This document shows, in pieces, positions 1 through 5,041 of a stretch of 5,041 nt of DNA. The notes beneath the pieces were generated by a model that saw nothing but the letters and a program-made list of their open reading frames with translations, had not been told where the DNA came from and did not search any database. The DNA lies in the NCBI GenBank assembly GCA_934418295.1, contig CAKRWZ010000099.1, positions 1 through 5,041 on the forward strand, read 5' to 3'. The DNA comes from an uncultured Mediterraneibacter sp. (GTDB lineage Bacteria > Bacillota > Clostridia > Lachnospirales > Lachnospiraceae). The translations under genes and the position numbers were made by a program. The first letter of the stretch is position 1. The number at the start of each line of letters is the position of its first letter.

Positions 1-1495
1 CCTTTTCCACCTTGACGGCACCGATCTCAATGATCTTGTCTTTGATCGCGCTCAGCCCCGTCGTCTCTATGTCAAATACGATATAGGTGTCATCCAGGGT
101 CTGGTCACCTGCATGTACCGCGATTTCTTTCAGATCATCTACGATATACCCCTCCACACCGTAGATCACTTTAAAAGGATCATCCGGCGGAAGCTTGTCG
201 ATAAATTTATTGGCATCCGGGAAAGCCTGCACCACCCCGTGGTCTGTGATGGCAATGGCCGGCTGTCCCCAGTCATGCGCCCTTTTTACGATATCCTTTA
301 CCTCGGAGACCCCGTCCATGTCGCTCATTTTCGTATGGCAATGCAGTTCCACACGCTTCTGCGGGCTCAGATCTTTTCTGGACACCGTAAAATCTCCGAT
401 TTTTTTGATTCCGTTTACCGATCCGATGGTCAATTCCCCGTCATATTTGTCGATATTCGTCACACCTTTTATGAAAAGAAAATTGCCTACCTTTATATCC
501 GCCAGCAGATTCGGCAACATCTCGTTTCTGGCAAACATTTTGACCGTAATCGTATCCGTAAAATCCGTGACCGCAAAAATCAGGATGGTTTTTTCGTTTC
601 GGATCTCCCTGGTCTCCAGATTGATCACCTTACCGCGGAACACTACTTCCCCCATTTCTGTCACGATCTGATCCAGACTGATGGGTTCCTCATCAAAACT
701 TTTTCCCCACACCATGTCCGGTGCGTCCGGAAAATGAGGCCGGTATCCTTCTTTTTTCTTCCAGCCTTTTTTCTGATACCCATTCCCGCCGAAAAACTCC
801 CTGGTCTCTCCGCCTGATCTCCCGGCCTTTTCCCGGCTCTCCAAGGCTTTCGCGGCAACGCCCGTCCCTTTTTCCTCCGCGGCTTTTGCAGCCTTTTCCT
901 CCTTTTCCGTCTCTGCGGCATTCCGCTGGAAAATCTCATCGATCTCATGGCGAAGGACATCTTCTTCCAGCTTTCTGCTCTCTTCATGATCCTTCTTGCA
1001 GTAACAAATCTCTAATTGAACCGGAAACGCAAAACGCTCTTCAAAAATCTTTTGCAGAAGCTTTAAAATACACTCCTTTTTTCCTTCTGCCACAACTCCT
1101 TCTTCCAGCCGGATCCGCAGAGTATTGCCCTCTTCTATGGTACATTCCGCCTGTTCAAACATGTTCGCGGCCAAATGACTGATCTCTCTTAATTCCGTCA
1201 CGATGCTTTCCCGGTATTCTTCCAGAAGTGCCTCCAGCGTATACTGTCCGGAAAGCTCATAGCGCTCTTCTATGACCACCTGTATGTAAGTATCTGCAAA
1301 CAGCTGCTCCTCGATCCTTTTTTCCATGGCAAAAATCATAGATTTCTGGATGATATGGCTGCTTTTCAGATAAATCTTCAGATGAGTCCGCTCAGAATTG
1401 GTCGCAATCTTCAGGATCCTGGCCACCTCAAATTCCAGGTGAGTTTCCGAATCCACTTTCAGATCCGGAAATACATCAAAAAACAATTTTTCCAT
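1..1495 (-). CDS. polC: DNA polymerase III alpha subunit, PolC type (N-terminal part, cut by window edge)
   Basis: PolC is the replicative DNA polymerase of low-GC Gram-positives and carries its own 3'-5' proofreading exonuclease. The frame is open from the ATG at 1495 to the window edge, giving 498 codons of a protein usually near 1,430-1,500 residues; the polymerase domains lie outside. Visible order: N-terminal domain (about 1-185), a Lys/Glu/Ala/Gly-rich linker (about 192-255), an OB fold (about 283-365), the first half of the PHP domain beginning RVELHCHTKMSDMDGV (381-396) with ITDHGVVQAFPDA (416-428), then the inserted DEDD exonuclease starting YIVFDIETTGLS (471-482), whose Asp475 and Glu477 are the motif I metal ligands. 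An exonuclease inside the PHP domain is diagnostic of PolC. The start is set by ATG 2 nt after the ispG stop, with GGAAGAA at the end of ispG as ribosome binding site. That implies translational coupling to ispG. I see no frameshift. Confidence 0.97.
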   Translation of the reverse strand, partial: MEKLFFDVFPDLKVDSETHLEFEVARILKIATNSERTHLKIYLKSSHIIQKSMIFAMEKRIEEQLFADTYIQVVIEERYELSGQYTLEALLEEYRESIVTELREISHLAANMFEQAECTIEEGNTLRIRLEEGVVAEGKKECILKLLQKIFEERFAFPVQLEICYCKKDHEESRKLEEDVLRHEIDEIFQRNAAETEKEEKAAKAAEEKGTGVAAKALESREKAGRSGGETREFFGGNGYQKKGWKKKEGYRPHFPDAPDMVWGKSFDEEPISLDQIVTEMGEVVFRGKVINLETREIRNEKTILIFAVTDFTDTITVKMFARNEMLPNLLADIKVGNFLFIKGVTNIDKYDGELTIGSVNGIKKIGDFTVSRKDLSPQKRVELHCHTKMSDMDGVSEVKDIVKRAHDWGQPAIAITDHGVVQAFPDANKFIDKLPPDDPFKVIYGVEGYIVDDLKEIAVHAGDQTLDDTYIVFDIETTGLSAIKDKIIEIGAVKVEK

Positions 1496-1497
1496 CT

Positions 1498-2553
1498 TTA
1501 TTCTTCCCAGTTCATCAATTCATTTTTTAAAGTTTCCAGAAGTTCTTCTTCCCGCACTTTTCGCACAATCTCTCCATGACGGATCAGAAGTCCCTCTCCT
1601 TTCCCGCCGGCAATGCCGATGTCTGCTTCCTTCGCCTCTCCCGGACCGTTGACCGCACATCCCATAACCGCCACTTTCAGATCCAGATCAAAATCCTCTG
1701 TCAGCTTTTCTACCTGATTGGCCAGACCGATCAGATCGATTTCTGTCCTTCCGCAGGTCGGACAGGAAACGACTTCGATCCCGCCTTTTCGCAGCTTCAG
1801 GGTACGGAGGATCATCTTGGCCGTGCGGATCTCTTCTGTGGGATCCCCGGTCAGTGAAACCCGGATCGTATCGCCGATCCCTTTCTGCAAAATAATGCCA
1901 AGTCCCACCGAAGATTTGATATTTCCGGCATAAACGGTACCGGCTTCCGTGATCCCCACATGGAGCGGATAAGGGCACTGCTTCGCTATCAGCTCATGGG
2001 CCTCCACACACATCATCACATCCGAGGACTTAATACTGACCACCAGGTTGTCATAGCCCATTTTTTCGATCATATGCACCTTATCCAATGCGCTTTCCAC
2101 CAGCCCTTCCGCCGTCACGCCACGATACTTTTCTACCAGTTCCTTTTCCAGGGAACCGCTGTTTACCCCGACACGGATGGGAATCTGATATTCTTTTGCC
2201 TTTTCTACAACAGCTCTTACCCGCTCTTCCGATCCGATATTTCCCGGATTGATCCGGATCTTATCTGCACCGCTTTCGATGGCCGCGATAGCCAGCCTGT
2301 AGTCAAAATGAATGTCCGCCACCAACGGAATGTGGATCCGTTTTTTGATCTCCTTCAGCGCCTTTGCCGCCTCCATATTGGGAACGGCACAGCGCACGAT
2401 CTCACATCCTGCTTTTTCCAGCCTCAGGATCTGACTGACAGTCTCCTCCACATTTTCTGTTTTTGTATTGGTCATCGACTGGATCGCCACAGGGCTTCCG
2501 CCGCCGATGGTTACATTTCCTATTTTTATTTTCTTTGTATGATCTCGAAACAT
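1498..2553 (-). CDS. ispG: 4-hydroxy-3-methylbut-2-en-1-yl diphosphate synthase (IspG/GcpE)
   Basis: IspG is the cytoplasmic [4Fe-4S] enzyme that reductively converts methylerythritol cyclodiphosphate to HMBPP, the penultimate step of the MEP isoprenoid pathway. The 351-residue protein has the usual bacterial length and both parts: an N-terminal TIM barrel (about 1-255; KIGNVTIGGGSPVAIQSMTNT at 10-30, VADIHFDYRLA at 78-88, KIRINPGNIG at 98-107) and a C-terminal iron-sulfur domain. Cluster ligands are Cys264 and Cys267 in SCPTCGRTEIDL, Cys299 in MGCAVNGPGEA, and Glu306. The frame stays open upstream to 2685, but that stretch runs through a hairpin and does not resemble IspG. The ATG at 2553 has AAAGGCGG 8 nt upstream and begins with the family-typical MFRDHTKKIKIG, so I chose it. 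The stop is 2 nt before polC, so the two genes are probably cotranscribed. In many Clostridia dxr and rseP precede ispG; here an unrelated small membrane protein does. Confidence 0.97.
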   Translation of the reverse strand: MFRDHTKKIKIGNVTIGGGSPVAIQSMTNTKTENVEETVSQILRLEKAGCEIVRCAVPNMEAAKALKEIKKRIHIPLVADIHFDYRLAIAAIESGADKIRINPGNIGSEERVRAVVEKAKEYQIPIRVGVNSGSLEKELVEKYRGVTAEGLVESALDKVHMIEKMGYDNLVVSIKSSDVMMCVEAHELIAKQCPYPLHVGITEAGTVYAGNIKSSVGLGIILQKGIGDTIRVSLTGDPTEEIRTAKMILRTLKLRKGGIEVVSCPTCGRTEIDLIGLANQVEKLTEDFDLDLKVAVMGCAVNGPGEAKEADIGIAGGKGEGLLIRHGEIVRKVREEELLETLKNELMNWEE

Positions 2554-2561
2554 TTCTCTTA

Positions 2562-2569
2562 CCGCCTTT
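2562..2569 (-). promoter_or_regulatory. ribosome binding site of ispG
   Basis: On the minus strand AAAGGCGG lies 8 nt before the ATG at 2553. It differs by about one base from the ideal AAGGAGG core. It decides the start of ispG in favour of 2553 over upstream in-frame codons, none of which has a comparable site. Confidence 0.7.
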
Positions 2570-2622
2570 CCTGTATTGACAGCAGCGATAAAGCACGCCG
2601 CATTTTCTCCGTCTCCATAACA

Positions 2623-2680
2623 AACCCCTCTATGAACCACAGGATCGTCTGTCTTCATAGAGGGGTTGCTTTTATTTTTT
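2623..2680. terminator. strong hairpin, possibly a two-way terminator, between the small membrane protein gene and ispG
   Basis: A perfect 14-bp inverted repeat, AACCCCTCTATGAA (2623-2636) and TTCATAGAGGGGTT (2654-2667), flanks a 17-nt spacer that can itself pair ACAG with CTGT. Read on the minus strand it begins 4 nt after the TAA of the upstream gene, where a rho-independent terminator is expected, but the tract after the stem is only TTTGTTAT. Read on the plus strand the stem is followed by GCTTTTATTTTTT (2668-2680), a much better T-tract, although no plus-strand gene lies upstream. It may act both ways, or may terminate the minus-strand transcript only partly and let the rest reach ispG and polC. 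The hairpin is seen; its efficiency in either direction is inference. Confidence 0.75.
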
Positions 2681-3127
2681 GTCAAAGACCATCTGATCTC
2701 CGTATTCCAGGTCGGTCAGTGTCATCTGGCCATCCTCCAGACTGTATTCATAGACAGCCGTCAATGTGGAAAGCCCGGACCGTACCTCTTCCTCTGTCAT
2801 ATTTTCCATTTCTTCCGCCGCTTTCCGGATTCCTTTTTCATCCAGCTGCAGGCTGAATACTTTTTCTTCTTTGTCCACCTCATATTTCATCGGGAAACTG
2901 ACCGTCTCCCCGTCGAAAGCCTGAGGCCATCGGATCGCTGCCTTTCCGTTTTTTTCTATGGTCAGCTGCAGATCGCTGTCTTCCTGTTTCCATACGCCCT
3001 CCAGCGGATTGGAGACAAATATCCTGATCAAAAAAAAGGCAGTGATCAATATGATCAACACAGTAGAAATACTGATCACAAGCCTCCACAGCATACTTCT
3101 TTTCCGCTCACTGTTCTCTGCAATCAT
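2672..3127 (-). CDS. small single-pass membrane protein with lipocalin-like extracytoplasmic domain, function unknown
   Basis: I do not recognise a named family. The 151-residue protein has a short polar basic N-terminus (1-12), one long hydrophobic segment (about 14-38, LVISISTVLIILITAFFLIRIF) and an outward-facing acidic domain (about 40-151). There is no lipobox Cys, so it is an anchored membrane protein rather than a lipoprotein. The domain opens with NPLEGVWKQEDSD and TIEKNGKAAI and ends YEYSLEDGQMTLTDLEYGDQMVFDK. The pattern 'G-W ... ENG ... L-DG-LTLTD ... FDK' recalls the small beta-barrel, lipocalin-like domains of Clostridia (DUF5640-like); this is a resemblance only. The middle (about 96-117) is a charged predicted helix rich in Glu. 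The ATG at 3127 has GGAAAGG 7 nt upstream, which supports it over Met12. A consensus promoter lies about 70 nt upstream and a hairpin starts 4 nt after the stop, so it may be transcribed alone or with read-through into ispG-polC. Confidence 0.85.
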   Translation of the reverse strand: MIAENSERKRSMLWRLVISISTVLIILITAFFLIRIFVSNPLEGVWKQEDSDLQLTIEKNGKAAIRWPQAFDGETVSFPMKYEVDKEEKVFSLQLDEKGIRKAAEEMENMTEEEVRSGLSTLTAVYEYSLEDGQMTLTDLEYGDQMVFDKK

Positions 3128-3198
3128 CCGTTTTCCTTTCCCGCACCCATACCATAGTTCTGTACAGAGACGTTTCTTTTATCAAATTCTTTATGACC

Positions 3199-3227
3199 AT
3201 TATAAAATTTTTACAAGATACTGTCAA
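3199..3227 (-). promoter_or_regulatory. consensus sigma-A promoter of the small membrane protein gene
   Basis: On the minus strand TTGACA (3227-3222) is followed after exactly 17 bp by TATAAT (3204-3199): all twelve hexamer bases match the housekeeping consensus at the optimal spacing. The start of transcription would be near 3192, leaving a leader of about 65 nt before the ATG at 3127. The -35 box overlaps GATACTGTC (3217-3225, plus strand), which resembles the GACACTTTC repeats nearby and could be a regulatory contact. Confidence 0.85.
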
Positions 3228-3261
3228 CGCATTCCGTTTTTCCGTCAGATTCTTTCTTTTA

Positions 3262-3308
3262 GACACTATTCGACACTTTCTTATGTTTTGTGAATTCTTG
3301 ACACTTTC
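3262..3308 (+). repeat. three GACACT-type direct repeats, candidate operator
   Basis: GACACTATT (3262-3270), GACACTTTC (3272-3280) and GACACTTTC (3300-3308) lie between the divergent genes. The first two are 10 bp apart, about one helical turn, and the third follows after 28 bp. A looser copy, GATACTGTC (3217-3225), overlaps the -35 box of the opposing promoter. The repeats are visible in the sequence. That they bind the adjacent XRE regulator is inference from their position and from the frequent autoregulation of such proteins. Confidence 0.4.
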
Positions 3309-3310
3309 CC

Positions 3311-3339
3311 TTAAATCCCAACACGGGAACTGATAAAAT
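3311..3339 (+). promoter_or_regulatory. possible promoter of the XRE regulator
   Basis: TAAAAT (3334-3339) matches five of six -10 bases and lies 27 nt before the ATG at 3366. At 17-bp spacing the -35 position is TTAAAT (3311-3316), a three-of-six match, so the promoter would be weak or need help. A perfect TTGACA exists at 3298-3303 but is 30 bp from this -10, too far for normal sigma-A use. A second option is TTGTGA (3288-3293) with TTAAAT (3311-3316) at 17 bp. Confidence 0.4.
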
Positions 3340-3352
3340 ATGCTTATCATTT

Positions 3353-3360
3353 AAGGAGGT
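3353..3360 (+). promoter_or_regulatory. ribosome binding site of the XRE regulator
   Basis: AAGGAGGT is a perfect anti-Shine-Dalgarno match 5 nt before the ATG at 3366. It fixes the start and suggests efficient translation despite the weak-looking promoter. Confidence 0.85.
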
Positions 3361-3365
3361 GCCTT

Positions 3366-3731
3366 ATGACTTTTGCCCAAAATCTTAAGTATTTGCGGGA
3401 AATCAATCATATTACTCAGGAAGATCTGGCATCCTATCTAAAAGTAACACGTTCCACCATCGCCGGATACGAGACAAAAGGCAAACAGCCGGATTATGAA
3501 AAACTACTCAAAATTTCTTCCTTTTTTCAGGTATCCGTTGATTTTCTTCTCGGCAATACAAAAAATAAAACCGAACAACTTCCCAATCACATGATCGTCC
3601 AAAAGATCGATGAACACGAATTTATTTCCGCATATCGCAAGCTTTCCCGGTTATCCCGGCAAAAATTGTGGGAATATCTGAAACTGCTCCAGCTCTATGA
3701 CCAGCAGACACCGAAAACAACGGAAAAATAA
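3366..3731 (+). CDS. XRE-family helix-turn-helix transcriptional regulator
   Basis: This 121-residue cytoplasmic DNA-binding protein is the only plus-strand gene. Residues 1-63 form a Cro/CI-type HTH_3 domain: NLKYLREINHITQEDLASYL covers helices 1 and 2, KVTRSTIAGYETKGKQP (26-42) the turn and recognition helix, and LLKISSFFQVSVDFLLG (47-63) the closing helices with the family-typical 'F-VS-D-LLG' ending. After a polar linker (64-83), FISAYRKLSRLSRQKLWEYLKLLQLY (86-111) is an amphipathic helical tail of the kind used for dimerisation in short clostridial XRE proteins. There is no peptidase, sensor or toxin domain and no partner gene. It diverges from the small membrane protein gene, so autoregulation or control of that neighbour is possible. 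Its target is unknown. It ends in a hairpin terminator that overlaps its stop codon. Confidence 0.92.
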   Translation: MTFAQNLKYLREINHITQEDLASYLKVTRSTIAGYETKGKQPDYEKLLKISSFFQVSVDFLLGNTKNKTEQLPNHMIVQKIDEHEFISAYRKLSRLSRQKLWEYLKLLQLYDQQTPKTTEK

Positions 3732-3774
3732 AAGCTGATACCGGATTTACTCGTTTTATCTGATATCAGCTTTT
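3730..3774. terminator. bidirectional rho-independent terminator between convergent genes
   Basis: AAAAGCTGATA (3730-3740) pairs perfectly with TATCAGCTTTT (3764-3774) around a 23-nt loop. On the plus strand the stem runs into TTTTT and ends the XRE regulator, whose TAA overlaps the left arm. On the minus strand it is followed by TTTTATTTTT and ends the COG2426-type gene, whose stop lies about 30 nt away. One hairpin therefore serves both converging transcripts. Confidence 0.88.
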
Positions 3775-3803
3775 TCGTCATATGAATCTTTTCATTACAC
3801 AGA

Positions 3804-4313
3804 TTATGCAAAAATCCCGCCTATGATCGTATAGGAAAGCACCGTCATGATCACCGTGGCCAGCAAAATTCCCAGCACGATCGCAGGAAAGGCTTTCCGG
3901 AAACGGATCCCCAGCAGTGACGCGATCAAAGATCCCGTCCAGGCTCCCGTTCCGGGGAGCGGGATCCCTACAAAGAGTACCAGACCCCAAAACTCGTACT
4001 TTTCAATCTTATCACTTTTACTCATGGCCTTGGTTTCCATTTTTTCTACAAAGGGTTTCAGCCGCTTTGTACCTTTCATCCAGTTAAACAGCGGCGTGAT
4101 CAAGAGCAGGATAAAGGGGACCGGAATGATATTCCCCAAAACACATATGGGGATCGCTTTCCACATCGCGACGTTAAAAAACGCCGGACCGGCCGCCAAA
4201 AGGCCGCCTCGAAGCTCCAGAATCGGCACCATGGAGATCAGAAATATGATAAACTCCTTGCTTACCTTTCCTCCCAGAGTCGTCATGAACCACTCGATAA
4301 TCGCAGTTTTCAT
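3804..4313 (-). CDS. COG2426 / putative small multidrug export family membrane protein
   Basis: This 169-residue integral membrane protein has the hallmarks of the family called 'putative small multi-drug export protein' (PF06695, COG2426). That name is historical and its transport role is poorly supported. Visible motifs are PILELRGGLLA (30-40), GNIIPVPFILLLITPLF (60-76) and VGIPLPGTGAWTGSLIASLLG (115-135). The repeated Pro/Gly-rich segments inside hydrophobic stretches suggest re-entrant loops, as in DedA-like proteins. Hydrophobic segments fall at about 20-42, 48-76, 108-135 and 142-167, with a basic cytoplasmic-type loop (79-105) between. Length is normal. The ATG at 4313 follows the hisC stop by 1 nt, and its AGGAG site lies within the last codons of hisC, so translation is probably coupled. 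The link with histidine biosynthesis is positional only; I would not infer a transport substrate. Confidence 0.88.
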   Translation of the reverse strand: MKTAIIEWFMTTLGGKVSKEFIIFLISMVPILELRGGLLAAGPAFFNVAMWKAIPICVLGNIIPVPFILLLITPLFNWMKGTKRLKPFVEKMETKAMSKSDKIEKYEFWGLVLFVGIPLPGTGAWTGSLIASLLGIRFRKAFPAIVLGILLATVIMTVLSYTIIGGIFA

Positions 4314-4314
4314 T

Positions 4315-5040
4315 CTACTCTCCTCTCATGTCCGGATTTTTTTGTAAATATTTTCTGAGACAGGAGATCAAAGCCTCCATCTCTTCTTTCGTTCCTACCG
4401 TGATCCGAAGGTACTGGCTGATCCTCTCACTATTCCAGTAACGCACGTAGATCCCTTCTTTTTTCAGCATTTCAAACAATTCACCTGCATCAAACTCCGG
4501 ATGACGGACAAACAGAAAGTTTGCCTGGGAATCTGTAGTCTCAAATCCAAGCTTCACAAGCTCTCCTGCTGCCCAGTCTCTGGTCTCTTTGATCTTATCG
4601 ACTGTTGCGCGGAAATATTCCTGATCTTTCAGCGTTTCTGCCCCGCAGATCAACGCCGGTCTGCTCATGGTATAGGAATTAAAGGAATATTTTGCATCGT
4701 TCAGATAACCGATCAGTTCCGGATTGCCAATGGCGTAACCGATCCGCATTCCAGCCATGGATCTGGACTTGGAAAAGGTCTGTACCACCAGAAGGTTTTC
4801 ATAACGATCCAGCAACTGTACGGCAGAAGTTCCTGCCTTTGCAAAATCGATATATGCTTCATCCACGATAACCACCACATCCGTATTGTGCTGCAGAATG
4901 TCTTCTATAAAATCCAGATCCTCGCCGATGGCTGTCGGTGCATTGGGATTCGGAAAAATAATCCCGCCGTTTTCCCGGTAATAATCTTCCCGGCTGATCT
5001 TAAAATCTCCGTCCAATTTCGGACACTCGTAAGGGATCCG
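4315..5040 (-). CDS. hisC: histidinol-phosphate aminotransferase, C-terminal part (start beyond window)
   Basis: HisC is a cytoplasmic PLP enzyme that makes histidinol phosphate from imidazole-acetol phosphate and glutamate in histidine synthesis. The frame is open to the window edge; 241 codons are visible of about 350-370, so the N-terminal third is missing. Fold-type I class I/II motifs appear in order (numbered from the first visible codon): FPNPNAPTAIG (29-39), VDEAYIDFA (59-67) with the Asp that pairs with the PLP ring nitrogen, TFSKSRSMAGMRIGYA (88-103) with Lys91 as the Schiff-base lysine, and YLRITVGTKEEME (210-222), whose Arg212 would bind the substrate. The base before Pro-Thr in the first motif is Ala where the classic form has Asn. 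No upstream his genes are in view, so a related class I/II aminotransferase acting on another phosphorylated or aromatic substrate is possible. The 1-nt gap to the downstream membrane protein gene points to an operon. Confidence 0.88.
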   Translation of the reverse strand, partial: RIPYECPKLDGDFKISREDYYRENGGIIFPNPNAPTAIGEDLDFIEDILQHNTDVVVIVDEAYIDFAKAGTSAVQLLDRYENLLVVQTFSKSRSMAGMRIGYAIGNPELIGYLNDAKYSFNSYTMSRPALICGAETLKDQEYFRATVDKIKETRDWAAGELVKLGFETTDSQANFLFVRHPEFDAGELFEMLKKEGIYVRYWNSERISQYLRITVGTKEEMEALISCLRKYLQKNPDMRGE

Positions 5041-5041
5041 G

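Noticed and set aside
113..1182. Overlapping plus-strand frames of 150-234 codons opposite the left part of the window
   Set aside because: All are antisense to the uninterrupted polC frame, which shows conserved OB, PHP and exonuclease motifs.
2554..2685. N-terminal extension of ispG by 44 codons from a TTG at 2685
   Set aside because: The extension would translate through the hairpin and overlap the upstream gene, bears no resemblance to IspG, and the ATG at 2553 has a good ribosome binding site and the family-typical N-terminus.
1960..2856. A 298-codon plus-strand open frame opposite ispG
   Set aside because: It lies antisense to a confidently identified ispG, runs across the hairpin into the next gene, has His/Phe/Arg-rich composition without domain pattern and has no ribosome binding site. 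It is a shadow frame.
3159..3168. Perfect 10-bp palindrome TCTGTACAGA in the leader of the small membrane protein gene
   Set aside because: It is short, symmetry stops at the next base on each side, and there is no second copy. Such a palindrome is expected by chance; too weak to call an operator.
3298..3303. Perfect TTGACA -35 hexamer on the plus strand before the XRE gene
   Set aside because: No acceptable -10 lies 16-18 bp downstream (ACACGG at 17 bp), and the good TAAAAT is 30 bp away. The hexamer overlaps a GACACTTTC repeat, which explains it as well.
3366..3731. XRE gene as the antitoxin of a toxin-antitoxin pair or a phage repressor
   Set aside because: No small toxin-like gene is adjacent on the same strand, no integrase or phage gene is present, and both sides are housekeeping genes separated by a terminator and a divergent promoter.
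1..5041. Frequent GATC and GGATCC words throughout the coding regions
   Set aside because: They mostly arise from common GAT, ATC and CGG-ATC codon combinations in the genes and show no clustering into a defined element.

Overview
The window reads as a chromosomal housekeeping region from a Gram-positive anaerobe of the class Clostridia, most likely a Lachnospiraceae-type gut bacterium. This placement rests on three things: a PolC-type (not DnaE-type) replicative polymerase, the adjacent MEP-pathway gene ispG (ispG followed by polC is a familiar clostridial order), and low-to-moderate GC coding sequence with AAGGAGG-like ribosome binding sites. No RNA gene, transposase, CRISPR array or phage module is visible. 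The species is inference only.

Layout, left to right. Bases 1-1495 (minus) hold the first 498 codons of polC: N-terminal domain, charged linker, OB fold, first part of the PHP domain and the start of the inserted proofreading exonuclease. Immediately upstream, 2 nt away, is ispG (1498-2553, minus), complete, with its cluster-binding cysteines. A perfect 14-bp inverted repeat (2623-2667) separates ispG from a small single-pass membrane protein of unknown function (2672-3127, minus), which has its own consensus promoter, TTGACA-17 bp-TATAAT. A 238-bp divergent intergenic region (3128-3365) then leads into a plus-strand XRE-family regulator (3366-3731). A bidirectional hairpin terminator (3730-3774) separates it from a convergent minus-strand pair: a COG2426-type membrane protein (3804-4313) and the C-terminal two thirds of a histidinol-phosphate aminotransferase, hisC (4315-5040, cut by the window edge). 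These two are 1 nt apart.

Working together: ispG-polC looks like one translationally coupled unit of isoprenoid precursor synthesis and chromosome replication, probably fed at least partly by read-through from the promoter of the small membrane protein, because I find no convincing promoter directly before ispG. hisC and the COG2426 gene form a second coupled unit. The XRE regulator is a single-gene unit, and its promoter region carries repeated GACACT-type elements that could be its own operator.

Most of the window is ordinary core genome. The points worth a second look are the hairpin with a better T-tract on the side that has no gene, the GACACTTTC repeats between the divergent genes, the uncharacterised membrane protein under a near-perfect promoter, and the Ala in place of Asn in the PLP-binding NPNxPT motif of HisC. 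I do not see evidence for a novel multi-gene system.
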